Shown here one piece after another: positions 46,705-56,338 of a DNA stretch of 64,000 bases. Every line of letters starts with the position of its first letter. Within the stretch, counting starts at the first letter, position 1. Origin of the DNA: Pseudogulbenkiania sp. Lineage in GTDB: Bacteria > Pseudomonadota > Gammaproteobacteria > Burkholderiales > Chromobacteriaceae. The stretch lies in contig JAGLBD010000006.1 in assembly GCA_018260425.1 (NCBI GenBank), positions 32,569 through 96,568 on the forward strand, in the 5' to 3' direction. Below the pieces are notes generated by a model. That model ran no database searches and was not told the origin of the DNA. It was given only the letters and a program-made list of their open reading frames with translations. Made by a program: the position numbers and the translations under genes.

Positions 46705-48645
46705 ATGTTCCGCATACCGATACCGCTCAAGCCTCCCCAACCCGGTGCCAGCAACCGACTCTCTCCGGAAAAGACCTCCCTGCCCCTGCTGTCGCTCGCC
46801 GCGCTAGGCGTCGTATTCGGCGATCTGGGCACCAGCCCGCTCTATGCCCTTCAAGAAGCGTTCCATCCTGGCAGAGGCGTAGCCCCCACCCCGGCCAACA
46901 TCACTGGCATCGTCTCGCTGTTTCTCTGGTCGCTGATTCTGATGGTCAGCATCAAATACGTCGTACTGCTGATGCGGGCTGGCAACCGCGGCGAAGGTGG
47001 CATTCTCGCCCTGCTCGCTTTGATTCTCGGGGAAAGCCAGCAACGGAAGCGCCGGGCTACCCGCTGGCTGATACTCGGTTTACTGGGCACCGCCATGTTG
47101 TACGGTGACGGTATCATCACACCGGCCGTCTCGGTGCTCAGTGCCGTTGAAGGACTGCAGGTTGCTGCACCACGATTGCACGCGCTGGTCGTACCGCTCA
47201 CCGTCTGTCTGCTGATAGCACTGTTCACCCTGCAGTCACTGGGGTCAGCTAAAGTCGGCCGGGTATTCGGCCCTGTTCTGGCCTGCTGGTTTATCGCCAT
47301 CGGACTGCTGGGGGCATATGCCTTGCTTAACAACCCGGCCATCCTCGCCGCACTCAATCCCCTGCACGGGCTGGCATTTTTCCGGGAAAACGGTTTTCGT
47401 GGTTTCGAATCATTGGGGGCGGTCGTGTTGTGCCTGACCGGCGCAGAAGCCTTGTACGCCGATATGGGGCATTTTGGCGCACGTCCGATCCGTCTGGCCT
47501 GGTATGGACTAGCCTTGCCGGCGCTCTTGCTGAGCTATCTGGGCCAGGGTGCCTTGCTGCTTGCCCATCCTGAGCTCGCCAACCGTCCCTTTTACTCTAT
47601 GGTTCCCGCCCCCTTGCTCTACCCGATGATAGCTCTGGCGACGTTGGCCACCATCGTCGCGTCACAGGCACTCATCACGGCCATTTTTTCGCTGACGCGT
47701 CAGGCGGTGCAATTGGGACTCTGGCCCAGACTGCGCATCCGCCATACTTCCGGTCAACAGATAGGTCAGGTCTATCTCCCTCTCTTCAATGGCTTGATGA
47801 TGGCCGCCACCATTGTCATCGTGATCGGGTTTGGCTCGTCCGAACGTCTGGCGGCCGCTTTTGGTCTGGCCGTCTCGGCCACCATGACCATCACCACCCT
47901 GTTATTTGCTGTTATGGCCCGCCGCTGCTGGCACTGGTCATGGCTGGCCATCGCCGTGCCGCTGGGCGGCATCCTGTTGATCGATCTGGCCTTCGCGGCG
48001 GCCAATGCCCTCAAGATTGCCGATGGTGGCTGGTTGCCGCTGCTGATCGGTCTGATGGTCTTTGCCATCATGGGGTGCTGGCATGTGGGACGACGGCTGC
48101 TGCAGAAGGAACAGCGTGGTCGTGCACTGCCCCTCAAGGGATTCTTTTCACGAGACACGCTGGCAGGAATCCATCGTATCGACGGCGTGGCCGTATTCAT
48201 GACGGAAGAAGCGGACAGCATTCCCCTGGTGTTGCTTCACCACTTGAAACACAACCGGGTGCTGCACAAAACCGTGATTCTCTGTTCGGTGCACAATGCC
48301 GATGTGCCTTGGGTTGCCGAGGTCGGCCGGGTTAGCGGCAAATGGATCCGCGAAGACATTGCCAGCGTGACACTGTCGGTCGGCTTCATGGAAAACCCCG
48401 ATGTGCCGGCCGGACTGGCAAACGCTTTTCAACAGCTGGGGATGGGTCAGCGAAGCGATCAGGAGATCAGTTATTACCTGGGCAGGCAGGTCATCGCACC
48501 CGACCCGCGCAATCGCCGCTGGGGGCGCTGCCTGCTGGGTCTGTTTGCCTTGCTGCGCAAGAACGAGCGCAGTGCGACCATGTATTTTTCCCTGCCCCCC
48601 AACCGGGTCATAGAAGTCGGCGCACGGGTGGAACTGCGCTTGTGA
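46705..48645 (+). CDS. kup: Potassium uptake protein Kup (KUP/HAK/KT family)
   Basis: Proton-coupled potassium importer. 646 aa. AGGAG 5 bases upstream fixes ATG 46705 rather than the GTG two codons earlier. N-terminal cytosolic stretch, then about 12 helices. Family hallmarks: LAALGVVFGDLGTSPLYALQE, RAGNRGEGGILALLAL, GTAMLYGDGIITPAVSVLSAVEG, TGAEALYADMGHFG and SQALITAIFSLTRQAVQLG. The C-terminal cytosolic domain (from about residue 480) is typical of bacterial Kup: GIHRIDGVAVFMTEEADSIP. A terminator-bearing leader precedes the gene, so potassium or osmolarity could control read-through. Confidence 0.95.
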   Translation: MFRIPIPLKPPQPGASNRLSPEKTSLPLLSLAALGVVFGDLGTSPLYALQEAFHPGRGVAPTPANITGIVSLFLWSLILMVSIKYVVLLMRAGNRGEGGILALLALILGESQQRKRRATRWLILGLLGTAMLYGDGIITPAVSVLSAVEGLQVAAPRLHALVVPLTVCLLIALFTLQSLGSAKVGRVFGPVLACWFIAIGLLGAYALLNNPAILAALNPLHGLAFFRENGFRGFESLGAVVLCLTGAEALYADMGHFGARPIRLAWYGLALPALLLSYLGQGALLLAHPELANRPFYSMVPAPLLYPMIALATLATIVASQALITAIFSLTRQAVQLGLWPRLRIRHTSGQQIGQVYLPLFNGLMMAATIVIVIGFGSSERLAAAFGLAVSATMTITTLLFAVMARRCWHWSWLAIAVPLGGILLIDLAFAAANALKIADGGWLPLLIGLMVFAIMGCWHVGRRLLQKEQRGRALPLKGFFSRDTLAGIHRIDGVAVFMTEEADSIPLVLLHHLKHNRVLHKTVILCSVHNADVPWVAEVGRVSGKWIREDIASVTLSVGFMENPDVPAGLANAFQQLGMGQRSDQEISYYLGRQVIAPDPRNRRWGRCLLGLFALLRKNERSATMYFSLPPNRVIEVGARVELRL

Positions 48646-48669
48646 GCCGGGGGGCAGCGACGGTTACCG

Positions 48670-49317
48670 TTAGCCTTTGCCACATACGGCGTCGTGATAG
48701 CCCTTGGGCAAGGCATCTCCATGCTGCTCGGCCCGGCGGGACCAGTCGCACGCCTGTGGCAAATCCTTTTTGAGCATATAGGCAAACGACATGCCGAAAC
48801 GCACCATCGGCGCGTCGGGCTTGAGCTCCATGGCCTTGGTGAGTTGGGTCAAGGCCTGTTCAGGATTTTTCTTGATGAGGAAATAGTTGCCGAAATCCGC
48901 ATAGGTTCGCGCCTCGACGCCGGGTTTCGATTCGGCCAGGGAAAAGTAGCGCTCGATGTCGGCTGCCTTGCCGCCACGCTTCAAGGTCACCACGGCAAAA
49001 CCATGGTAGGCACTGGCATTGTCGTGATCGAGCAACCAGGCCTGATTGAACCGCTTGATGGCGGTGGACACATCATTCTTCGCCAAAGCCTGCCAGCCAT
49101 ACTGAGCTACCTGGCGGGCGCCTTCTGCGCGTGTCACCCCTTTGGATAACACCTCGTCGATGAACTGCTGGTCGGCTCGTTCATTTTCAGGGGTTTTAGC
49201 CTGCTCGCCATACATCGGCACTTCATTGAGGGGCAAAGAGGCCGCCAGAGCCGGAAGCACTGGAACAAGGAGAGTAAGGCTGGCAATCAAGCTACGCATC
49301 GGCAATCGCATGGACAT
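48670..49317 (-). CDS. Exported TPR-repeat protein of unknown function
   Basis: 215 aa. N-terminal signal peptide (LIASLTLLVPVLPALAAS), then tetratricopeptide-type helices: GWQALAKNDVSTAIKRFNQAWLLDHDNASAYHGFAV, ADFGNYFLIKKNPEQALTQLTKAMELKPDAPMVRFGMSF-type repeats between residues about 70 and 190. Two Cys near the C-terminus (QACDWSRR and DAVCGKG) could form a disulfide, so it is probably periplasmic. Two in-frame ATGs (first and third codons) make the start uncertain. It converges on kup and lies upstream of recG's end without obvious linkage. Confidence 0.75.
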   Translation of the reverse strand: MSMRLPMRSLIASLTLLVPVLPALAASLPLNEVPMYGEQAKTPENERADQQFIDEVLSKGVTRAEGARQVAQYGWQALAKNDVSTAIKRFNQAWLLDHDNASAYHGFAVVTLKRGGKAADIERYFSLAESKPGVEARTYADFGNYFLIKKNPEQALTQLTKAMELKPDAPMVRFGMSFAYMLKKDLPQACDWSRRAEQHGDALPKGYHDAVCGKG

Positions 49318-49416
49318 CCCGGGAAAATTAAAGCAAATCCGAATTATGCCAATTAATTATTAAGATACGATGACTGAGAGAGACCCGGTGCGATTCAGCT
49401 CCGGGAAGTGCCCGGG

Positions 49417-51465
49417 CTAGGCCTTGAGGAATTGTTCACGTCCGGCCAGCCAGCGCTCGAGGTGGGCATCGGCCGCCTGCTGGTCTCGTTCCAGCATGCG
49501 CGGCGCCAACTCCCGGGCCTGTTCCAGCAACTCGATATCCTCTTCGAGATTGGCAAAGCGCAGCATCGGCACACCGCTCTGGCGTGCACCGAGAAACTCG
49601 CCCGGCCCCCGGATCATTAAATCCTGACGGGCGATTTCGAAACCGTCGGTATTTTCGTAAATCACCTTGAGCCTGGCCTTGGCCAACTCTGATAGCGGAG
49701 TCTCGAACAGCAGCACACACTGGCTCTTGGCTTCACCCCGTCCTACCCGGCCACGCAACTGGTGAAGCTGGGCCAGCCCCATGCGTTCGGCGTGCTCGAT
49801 GACCATCAGGCTGGCATTGGGAACATCCACCCCCACTTCGATCACGGTGGTCGCCACCAGCACCTGTAGTTCGTTGGCGGCAAAGGCCTTCATGATGGCC
49901 GCTTTCTCGTCCGGCTTCATGCGGCCATGCACCAAGCCAATGCCCCACTGCGACAACTCCTCGCCCAATTGCAGGTGGGTATCCACCGCGGTCTGCAACT
50001 GCAAGGTCTCCGACTCTTCGATCAGCGGGCACACCCAATAGACCTGGCGCCCTTCGCGACAGGTTTTATCGACATAGGCGACCACTTCGTCACGCCGCGC
50101 ACTGTTGATCAGTTTGGTCACAATCGGTGTCCGTCCCGGGGGCAGCTCGTCGATCACCGAGACATCCAGATCGGCATAAAAACTCATCGCCAGAGTACGG
50201 GGAATCGGCGTTGCCGACATCATCAGCTGATGCGGTTCCTGCCCCTTGTCTTTCAGGGCCAAGCGCTGACCGACACCGAAGCGATGTTGTTCATCGACGA
50301 TGGACAGTCCCAGCTTGAGGAAGGTCACATCGTCCTGGAACAGGGCATGGGTGCCGACCACCAGTGCGCATGGCGTCGTGGCGATGGCGGCAATGGCCTC
50401 GGTCTTGGCCTTTTTGCGCATCGACCCCGACAGCCAGATCACCGGCACGCCGATCGGTTCGAGCCAGCCGGACAATTTCAGATAATGTTGCTCGGCAAGA
50501 ATTTCGGTCGGCGCCATCAACGCCACCTGAAAGCCGGCTTCGATGGCGGTCAGCGCACTGTACGCCGCCACAATGGTTTTACCGCTGCCGACATCCCCCT
50601 GCAGCAAGCGGTGCATGGGATGCGGATGAGCCAGGTCGGCACGGATCTCTTCAAGTACGCGCTGTTGCGCACCGGTCAGGGCAAACGGCAGACACGCCGT
50701 CAGCTTTTCGGCCAGAACCCCCGTTCCATGGAGACGCGGAGCGATACCCATGCGCCGTGCCCGGTACGCGAGTCGCATCGACAACTGCTGGGCCAGCAAC
50801 TCATCGAATTTGAGGCGCTGCCAGGCCGGCAGCAAGGGATCTTCCAGTTGCCGCATGGAGTAGTTCGGAGGAGGCGCATGCAGGGTGTTGACGGCTTCCT
50901 GAAAAGTCACCAGCCCGAGCGACTCGCGGACACCGTGAGGCAGGGTTTCGTCCAACAGCTGCCGTTTGAGTTCATTGGCGATCTGGCGACGCAACACCGG
51001 CTGGGTCAGGCCGTTGACGGTAGGGTAAACCGGCGTAAAAGAACCCGCCAAGGGCTCGCCCTCCACGACAGTCCGACACTTGGGATGAATCATTTCATCC
51101 CCGAAAAAGCCGCGTTTGACTTCGCCTAGCGCCCGGATGCGCTGCCCCTTGGCGAGCTGCTTGAGCTGACTCGGATAGAAATTCAGGAAACGCAGCACCA
51201 GGGTACCGGAGCGATCTTCCAGCTGCACCACCAGTTGCCGGCGCGGACGGTATTGGACCTCCTGGGCAATGACCTCGCCTTCAACCAGCACCGGCTGGCC
51301 ATAGGGCAGCGCAGCAATCGGATAGAGATGCGTTTCATCCTCATAGCGCAGGGGCATATGCAGGATCAGGTCGAATCGACGGCGGATACCCAGCTTGTCG
51401 AATTTCTTGGCAGTGGCCGGGGGCACATCGAGAGGCAACCCGGCAAGATCACGAGAGGAGGTCAT
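49417..51465 (-). CDS. recG: ATP-dependent DNA helicase RecG
   Basis: Branch-migration helicase that remodels stalled forks, R-loops and Holliday junctions. 682 aa (693 in E. coli). N-terminal wedge/OB domain for junction binding (GTLVLRFLNFYPSQLKQLAKGQRI), then superfamily 2 helicase motifs: Walker A RLLQGDVGSGKTIVA, motif Ib MAPTEILAEQHY, DEQH-type box SIVDEQHRFGVGQR, MSATPIPRTLAM, and VATTVIEVGVDVPNASLMVIEHAERMGLAQLHQLRGRVGRG. The C-terminal hook region is present. Monocistronic. Confidence 0.96.
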   Translation of the reverse strand: MTSSRDLAGLPLDVPPATAKKFDKLGIRRRFDLILHMPLRYEDETHLYPIAALPYGQPVLVEGEVIAQEVQYRPRRQLVVQLEDRSGTLVLRFLNFYPSQLKQLAKGQRIRALGEVKRGFFGDEMIHPKCRTVVEGEPLAGSFTPVYPTVNGLTQPVLRRQIANELKRQLLDETLPHGVRESLGLVTFQEAVNTLHAPPPNYSMRQLEDPLLPAWQRLKFDELLAQQLSMRLAYRARRMGIAPRLHGTGVLAEKLTACLPFALTGAQQRVLEEIRADLAHPHPMHRLLQGDVGSGKTIVAAYSALTAIEAGFQVALMAPTEILAEQHYLKLSGWLEPIGVPVIWLSGSMRKKAKTEAIAAIATTPCALVVGTHALFQDDVTFLKLGLSIVDEQHRFGVGQRLALKDKGQEPHQLMMSATPIPRTLAMSFYADLDVSVIDELPPGRTPIVTKLINSARRDEVVAYVDKTCREGRQVYWVCPLIEESETLQLQTAVDTHLQLGEELSQWGIGLVHGRMKPDEKAAIMKAFAANELQVLVATTVIEVGVDVPNASLMVIEHAERMGLAQLHQLRGRVGRGEAKSQCVLLFETPLSELAKARLKVIYENTDGFEIARQDLMIRGPGEFLGARQSGVPMLRFANLEEDIELLEQARELAPRMLERDQQAADAHLERWLAGREQFLKA

Positions 51466-51487
51466 GTCCGGTCAATTTTAACGGAAC

Positions 51488-51525
51488 AATGAAAAACGGA
51501 AAGCACCCGGAGGCAACTTTCCGTT
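51488..51525 (-). terminator. Intrinsic terminator of the DUF2147 gene
   Basis: AACGGAAAG (51495-51503) / CTTTCCGTT (51517-51525) with TTTTTC following on the minus strand. A second small stem CCCGGC-AG-GCCGGG lies closer to the gene (about 51536-51549). Confidence 0.75.
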
Positions 51526-51560
51526 ATTTCAGGCTCCCGGCAGGCCGGGAAGGGAGACAA

Positions 51561-51998
51561 TTACTGACGTTCCCAGATTTGCGAGCGACCCAACAGGGAA
51601 ACCCCCATAAAACCGCGAACTTCCAGTTTCTTGCCGCCATCGATGAGTTTCATCTTGGCGCTGTAGACTTTACCGGACTTCGGATCAAGGATCTTGCCGC
51701 CAGCCCAGGCGCTTTCGCCATCTTTTTTCAGATTCCACAGGATGGTCATGCCGTTGACCGGCTTGTCTTTCAGGTCACCTTCGCACTTGTCGCAAATGGC
51801 GTCAGGCTTATGCAGCAATTTGATGATCTTGCCGGACAATTCACCACTGCCGGACTCGCTGATCTGGATCAGGGCCTTGGCTTGTTTGGTTTCGTCATCA
51901 ATGTTTTTCCAGACGCCGGCGGCCGACTCGGCCAGCACCACCTGAGACATCAAACCCATGACAACGGCAACACCAGCGGCTTTCCACGCTTTATTCAT
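51561..51998 (-). CDS. DUF2147 periplasmic protein
   Basis: 145 aa from ATG 51998, with GGGAGAG upstream. Signal peptide WKAAGVAVVMGLMSQVVLAES, then the DUF2147 lipocalin-like barrel: AGVWKNIDDETKQAKALIQI, a CDKCEG pair of cysteines with KDKPVNGMTILWNLKK, and KILDPKSGKVYSAKMKLIDGGKKLEVRGFMGVSLLGRSQIWER, which is the most conserved part. The role of the family is unknown; members often respond to envelope stress. Monocistronic. Confidence 0.85.
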   Translation of the reverse strand: MNKAWKAAGVAVVMGLMSQVVLAESAAGVWKNIDDETKQAKALIQISESGSGELSGKIIKLLHKPDAICDKCEGDLKDKPVNGMTILWNLKKDGESAWAGGKILDPKSGKVYSAKMKLIDGGKKLEVRGFMGVSLLGRSQIWERQ

Positions 51999-52082
51999 CC
52001 TGCTCTCCCTCGTGATTTTATCCAGAAAATCAAACTGCTGTTTGAAGTATGGACTCCAGAATGCCAAGAGTCCGGGGCGTCG

Positions 52083-52934
52083 TCAAGCAAGGTAAAACTG
52101 CCCTTCCGCCACTGGAACGACTTTTCCGCCGACAGAAACCACCCCCTGCTCATCGATATCCAGATAGAGATGATTGGGTCGGTCCAGTACTTCGCCCTGC
52201 GTCACCCGCCAGTTAAGCGGCCACATTTGATTAGCCAGACACCAGCCCCCCAGATTGGCCAGCGCCGAGCCGGTTCCGGCGTCTTCGGCGATGCCGCCTT
52301 TTGCGGCATAAAAGAACCGGACCGTCGCCTCGCGCGCTGCCGCACCGTCGGCATGCCAGAGATAGGCCGTGCTACGCCCCGGCGCCAATGTGGCGTGCGC
52401 CAGAAATCGTTCGGTCTCCGGGCGGGCACGCAGCACGGCGGCGCGGGTCGCGATGCGGATCAGCAATTGCTCGTTACCGGCATTGACCCAGACCGGATTG
52501 CCGGCAATATCGTCAGGCAGCAGCCCCAACATCGCAGCCGCCGTACTGCGGTCTAATCCTGCCTCCCGGCAGGACGCCTCTCGAGCGGTAAAGACATAGC
52601 GATCCTGCTCGTGCCCCATATCGATGACCCCGCCCCGGGTCTCCAGCGTAATCCGGCGGCTGACACCGGATTGTCGATCCAGCACGGCGGCACAGCCGAT
52701 AACCGGATGACCGGCGAAGGGCAGTTCCAGCGCGGGGGTAAAGATGCGCAATCGGGCGGTGGCTTTGGCTGAAGGGAACACAAAGACTGTTTCCGACAGG
52801 TTGAACTGACGCGCAATGGCCTGCATGGTCGCATCATCCAGCCCGCTGGCGTCAGGAAATACCGCAAGAGGGTTTCCGCCGAACGGAGACTCGGCAAAAA
52901 CATTGACGATCTGGTAAGCGTAACGACGGTTCAT
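52083..52934 (-). CDS. PhzF-family isomerase (phenazine biosynthesis-like)
   Basis: 283 aa with the duplicated diaminopimelate-epimerase-like fold. Motifs: VNVFAESPFGGNPLAVFPDA at the N-terminus, catalytic Glu in FNLSETVFVFP (about residue 48), FTPALELPFAGHPVIGCAAVL, and GGIAEDAGTGSALANLGGW with the conserved Asp and GTGSA loop of the second half. PhzF itself isomerises trans-2,3-dihydro-3-hydroxyanthranilate, but no phenazine genes occur here, so this is one of the many generic PhzF-like proteins (YddE type) with unknown substrate. Confidence 0.85.
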   Translation of the reverse strand: MNRRYAYQIVNVFAESPFGGNPLAVFPDASGLDDATMQAIARQFNLSETVFVFPSAKATARLRIFTPALELPFAGHPVIGCAAVLDRQSGVSRRITLETRGGVIDMGHEQDRYVFTAREASCREAGLDRSTAAAMLGLLPDDIAGNPVWVNAGNEQLLIRIATRAAVLRARPETERFLAHATLAPGRSTAYLWHADGAAAREATVRFFYAAKGGIAEDAGTGSALANLGGWCLANQMWPLNWRVTQGEVLDRPNHLYLDIDEQGVVSVGGKVVPVAEGQFYLA

Positions 52935-52989
52935 GAGCGCTCCGCGGATCCAAAAGCTGATTATGCCCTAGCACTCAATGACATTGTTA

Positions 52990-53026
52990 TAAAAAAATGC
53001 CGCCTTCCCCATCGGGAAAACGGCAT
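52990..53026 (-). terminator. Intrinsic terminator of the ridA transcript
   Basis: ATGCCG-cc-TTCCC / GGGAA-aa-CGGCAT (52997-53026) with a CATC loop and a seven-T run on the minus strand (52990-52997). Confidence 0.85.
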
Positions 53027-53050
53027 CGTCAAATGCACCAGATGAACAGC

Positions 53051-53437
53051 TTACTCGCCGAGCACCATGACCGCTTCGGCTTCCACCAAAGAAGCACGCG
53101 GCAGACTTGCCACGCCAACGGCGGCACGTGCCGGATAAGGCTGGGTGAAATACTGGCTCATCACTTCGTTGAAGGTCGCGAAGTTCGACAGGTCAGTCAG
53201 GTAAGCATTCAACTTGACGATATCGGACAAGGAACCGCCAGCGGCTTCGCACACCGCTTTCATGTTCTTGAACACTTGATGGGTTTGCTCGGCAAACCCT
53301 CCTTCCACGATCTGCATGCTGGCCGGATCCAGCGGAATCTGACCCGACAGGTAAACGGTATTGCCGGCACGAACCGCCTGAGAGTACGCACCAATAGCGG
53401 CCGGAGCCAGATCGGAATGGATAATGGACTTGGTCAT
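53051..53437 (-). CDS. ridA: RidA-family enamine/imine deaminase
   Basis: Hydrolyses reactive 2-aminoacrylate and related enamines/imines released by PLP enzymes; cytosolic trimer. 128 aa. Typical motifs: [51 protein letters not shown], and the signature [23 protein letters not shown] with the substrate-binding Arg (equivalent of Arg105) in YPARAAVG. The ATG overlaps the hemW stop (ATGA), so it is coupled to hemW. Confidence 0.93.
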   Translation of the reverse strand: MTKSIIHSDLAPAAIGAYSQAVRAGNTVYLSGQIPLDPASMQIVEGGFAEQTHQVFKNMKAVCEAAGGSLSDIVKLNAYLTDLSNFATFNEVMSQYFTQPYPARAAVGVASLPRASLVEAEAVMVLGE

Positions 53438-54627
53438 GCAGTGTCTCCTTCTGTGAGGAATAAGGTCAGTAAATCATTCAGAAAACGCTGGCCATTCAAG
53501 GTGGGGGCCAGTGTCGTGGCACTTCTTTCCAGTAAACCGCGTCGTTCCGCTTCATCAAGGCAGGCACTGATCGACGCCAGCGGCAGCCCGGTGCGCTCGG
53601 TGAACAGGCGGGTTTCAAAGCCCCCGGTCAGCCGTAACAGGTTCATCATGAACTCGAAAGGCAGATCGGTGCGACGAATCTTGTCGGCGCTCTGCACGGC
53701 AGAGCCTTCAGCCACGCCCTTGAGCCAGGCCGCCGGCTGCTTGTATCGCATTTCCCGGACGATGCCGGCATGACTACTGATCTTGGCATGGGCACCGGCG
53801 CCGATACCGAGATAGTCGCCGAATTGCCAGTAATTCAGGTTATGGCGGCACTCGAAGCCCGGTTTGGCAAACGCCGAGGTTTCGTAATGCCCATAGCCAG
53901 CTTCGCCCAATAGCTGCTCGATGGCTTCCTGCATGTCGGCAGACACCTCGTCATCCGGCAAGCCTGCAGGTGTATAGCGATGAAACAGGGTATTCGGCTC
54001 AAGAGTGAGATGATAGGCCGAAACATGCGGTACGCCAAACCCGATGGCACGACGGATATCATCGCACGCTTCGGCGAGGGTCTGTCCGGGCAAGGCATAC
54101 ATGATGTCCAGATTGACCCGGTCGAAGTGAGTCATGGCGATTTCCACCGCCCGACTGGCCTCGCGGTCGTCATGAATACGCCCCAGTGCCTTCAACTTGT
54201 CGGCATTGAAACTCTGGATGCCGATGGAAAGACGATTGATGCCGGCGTCGCGGTAGCCCTTGAACTTCTCGTATTCGAAGGTTCCGGGATTGGCCTCCAT
54301 GGTGATCTCGGCATCCGGATCCAGTCGCACCCGCGCGCGGATTCCCGACAACAAGGTATCCATGGCCTCGGCAGAGAACAGGCTTGGCGTTCCCCCGCCC
54401 ATGAAAATGGTGCGCACCGGCCGCCCCCAGACGGCCGGCAAGGCACTGTCCAGATCGGACAGCAAGGCCTGGACATAGCCGGCCTCGTCAAAGCCGTTGC
54501 GCGCCTCGTGGGAATTGAAGTCGCAATAAGGGCATTTGCGCACACACCACGGAAAATGGATATACAGCGAGAGTGGGGGCAACTCGCGCAGCCCGCCGGG
54601 CATGGCAATCGCGATTGCCTGGCTCAT
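53434..54627 (-). CDS. hemW: HemW, radical SAM heme chaperone (HemN-like)
   Basis: 397 aa radical SAM protein. The Cx3Cx2C cluster motif is Cys28-Cys32-Cys35 in [26 protein letters not shown] and [12 protein letters not shown] lie near residues 80-110, then [11 protein letters not shown] and the C-terminal HemN domain ([15 protein letters not shown]). It lacks the N-terminal extension of genuine HemN coproporphyrinogen oxidases, which points to HemW, a heme-trafficking protein, rather than to an oxygen-independent oxidase. Overlaps rdgB and ridA by 4 bases each. Confidence 0.9.
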   Translation of the reverse strand: MSQAIAIAMPGGLRELPPLSLYIHFPWCVRKCPYCDFNSHEARNGFDEAGYVQALLSDLDSALPAVWGRPVRTIFMGGGTPSLFSAEAMDTLLSGIRARVRLDPDAEITMEANPGTFEYEKFKGYRDAGINRLSIGIQSFNADKLKALGRIHDDREASRAVEIAMTHFDRVNLDIMYALPGQTLAEACDDIRRAIGFGVPHVSAYHLTLEPNTLFHRYTPAGLPDDEVSADMQEAIEQLLGEAGYGHYETSAFAKPGFECRHNLNYWQFGDYLGIGAGAHAKISSHAGIVREMRYKQPAAWLKGVAEGSAVQSADKIRRTDLPFEFMMNLLRLTGGFETRLFTERTGLPLASISACLDEAERRGLLERSATTLAPTLNGQRFLNDLLTLFLTEGDTA

Positions 54628-55217
54628 TGAAGCGCCTTGAGCCGCTCGAGCAAGACGGCAATGGCCTGACCGCGATGGCTCATGCGGTTCTTCTGTTCCG
54701 CCGGCAATTCGGCAACGGTCTGTCCCTGATCCGCCAACCAGAAGTAAGGATCATAGCCAAAACCGCCTTCGCCGCGCGGGGTGTCGACGATCTCGCCATG
54801 CCATACCCCTTCGGCCACCAATGGCTGTGGGTCCTCGGCATGCCTCACCAATACCAGCACACAGGTATACCAGGCACGGCGGTTGGTTTCGCCGGCCAGT
54901 TTACTGACCAGCAAGGCATTATTGGCGGCATCGGACTTCGGTTCTCCGGCAAAGCGGGCCGACAAAACCCCGGGAGCGCCATTGAGCACTTCGACACAAA
55001 TGCCCGAATCATCGGCCAGTGCCGGCAAACCGGTCACCCGGCTGGCGTGACGGGCTTTTTCCAGGGCATTTTCCAGAAAGGTGATATGCGGCTCGGGGCA
55101 TTCCGGCACGCCCAACTCCCCCTGGGGGACAACCTTGATGCCCAACGGGGCAAGCAAAGCAGAGAATTCTTTCAATTTGCCGGCATTATTGCTGGCAAGA
55201 ACAAGCGTATCGAACAC
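54624..55217 (-). CDS. rdgB: dITP/XTP pyrophosphatase (RdgB/HAM1)
   Basis: Removes non-canonical purine triphosphates (dITP, XTP) from the pool. 197 aa. Start is GTG with AAGGA 8 bases upstream. Hallmarks: VLASNNAGKLKEFSALL (SxNxxK-type triphosphate site), DDSGICVEVLNGAPGVLSARFAG, GGFGYDPYFWLADQGQTVAEL and KNRMSHRGQAI. Coupled to hemW by a 4-base overlap. Confidence 0.94.
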   Translation of the reverse strand: MFDTLVLASNNAGKLKEFSALLAPLGIKVVPQGELGVPECPEPHITFLENALEKARHASRVTGLPALADDSGICVEVLNGAPGVLSARFAGEPKSDAANNALLVSKLAGETNRRAWYTCVLVLVRHAEDPQPLVAEGVWHGEIVDTPRGEGGFGYDPYFWLADQGQTVAELPAEQKNRMSHRGQAIAVLLERLKALQ

Positions 55218-55236
55218 GTCTACATCCTTGTATAAG

Positions 55237-56310
55237 TCAGCGGGCGACCTTGACCTCGGTCCACAAGCGGGTCAGTTTGCGTCGCTCGGCAGGGGTCAGC
55301 TCACGCAGCACGGTCCACTTGCGGATAGCCGGGGCTTGCGGGTTGATCACCGGATGATTTTTCAGATCCTTGCGGAAATACGGGCTGGCTGTTCGCACCG
55401 GATTGGTCGCGCCATTCAGGTTGGTCAGCTGCGCCGCATTCTGTCCGTCCATCATGAAGTTGATGAACTGCAGCGCCAGATCGGGGCGCTTGGCGCGAGC
55501 CAGCACGGCCATGGTGTCGATGCCCAGTTCATTGCCTTCGCGTTGCGGCACATTGGCGATAGCAAACGGGCGCTTGGCATGGCGAGCATCTTCATTCGCC
55601 TGGAAAAACTCCGTCGAGTAACCCAAAGAAACCCACAAATCACCCACGGCCAGTTCTTTCAGGTAACTGGCATTGGAGAAGGCGGCCCAATAGGGTTTTG
55701 CGGTCTTGATGACTTGCTGGGCTTCACGGTAATCGGCATCGGTGGCTTTATTGGGGTCTTTGCCAAGGTACATCAATGCCGAGGCAAACACTTCCCGGGA
55801 GCTGTCCAGTACCGTGACCCGGCCCTTGATGCGCGACAATACCTTGGGATCGAAAATGATCGACCAGCTGGTCGGGTCGATGCCCAGCGCCTTGATCTTG
55901 CTGGTATTGTAACCGACGGAGGTCAATGACAGGACCGTCGGGATGGCATAGGTATTGTCCGGGTCCCAGGACTGCTTCATGAACGCCGGATCCATATTGA
56001 CCAGATTCGGCAACTTGCTTTTGTCCAGCGGTTGCAGCAGCTTCTGGCGGATCATGGCCTGAATGACGAAGCTGGAGGGAAACACCATATCGTAGCCGTT
56101 CGCTCCGGCAGACAACTTGGCGAGCATTTCTTCGTTGTCGCCATAGTAATCCTGTACCACACGGCACTTGCAGCCCACCTCGAAGCGCTTGATGATGTCG
56201 TCCGACAGGGATCCGCTCCAGTTGTAGATATGCAGGACATCGCCAGAACCTGCCACGGCAGCCTGCATGGCAACAGCAGACATCACACCCACGATCATCC
56301 GTTTCAACAC
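55237..56310 (-). CDS. Polyamine ABC transporter substrate-binding protein (PotD/PotF type)
   Basis: 357 aa periplasmic binding protein of the spermidine/putrescine class. AGGAGG 7 bases upstream picks GTG 56310. Signal peptide IVGVMSAVAMQAAVAG, then LHIYNWSGSLSDDIIKRFE (the family start), YDMVFPSSFVIQAMIRQKLLQPLDKS, TVLSLTSVGYN and VGDLWVSLGYS. Acidic and aromatic residues expected to hold diamines are present. The cognate ATPase and permeases are not next to it, so it is an orphan receptor or serves a transporter encoded elsewhere. Likely part of a dusA-pot-rdgB-hemW-ridA run. Confidence 0.87.
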   Translation of the reverse strand: MLKRMIVGVMSAVAMQAAVAGSGDVLHIYNWSGSLSDDIIKRFEVGCKCRVVQDYYGDNEEMLAKLSAGANGYDMVFPSSFVIQAMIRQKLLQPLDKSKLPNLVNMDPAFMKQSWDPDNTYAIPTVLSLTSVGYNTSKIKALGIDPTSWSIIFDPKVLSRIKGRVTVLDSSREVFASALMYLGKDPNKATDADYREAQQVIKTAKPYWAAFSNASYLKELAVGDLWVSLGYSTEFFQANEDARHAKRPFAIANVPQREGNELGIDTMAVLARAKRPDLALQFINFMMDGQNAAQLTNLNGATNPVRTASPYFRKDLKNHPVINPQAPAIRKWTVLRELTPAERRKLTRLWTEVKVAR

Positions 56311-56338
56311 GGCCAACCTCCTCAAAACCTGTTACGTG

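Noticed and set aside
46460..46807. 115-codon frame overlapping the kup leader and start
   Set aside because: Most of it overlaps kup in another frame; only the short leader portion from ATG 46559 is considered, as a possible attenuation peptide.
52083..52934. Phenazine biosynthesis gene cluster
   Set aside because: Only a generic PhzF-like isomerase is present; no phzA-E/G genes nearby.
53434..54627. Oxygen-independent coproporphyrinogen III oxidase (hemN)
   Set aside because: Lacks the HemN N-terminal extension; sequence and linkage to rdgB fit HemW.
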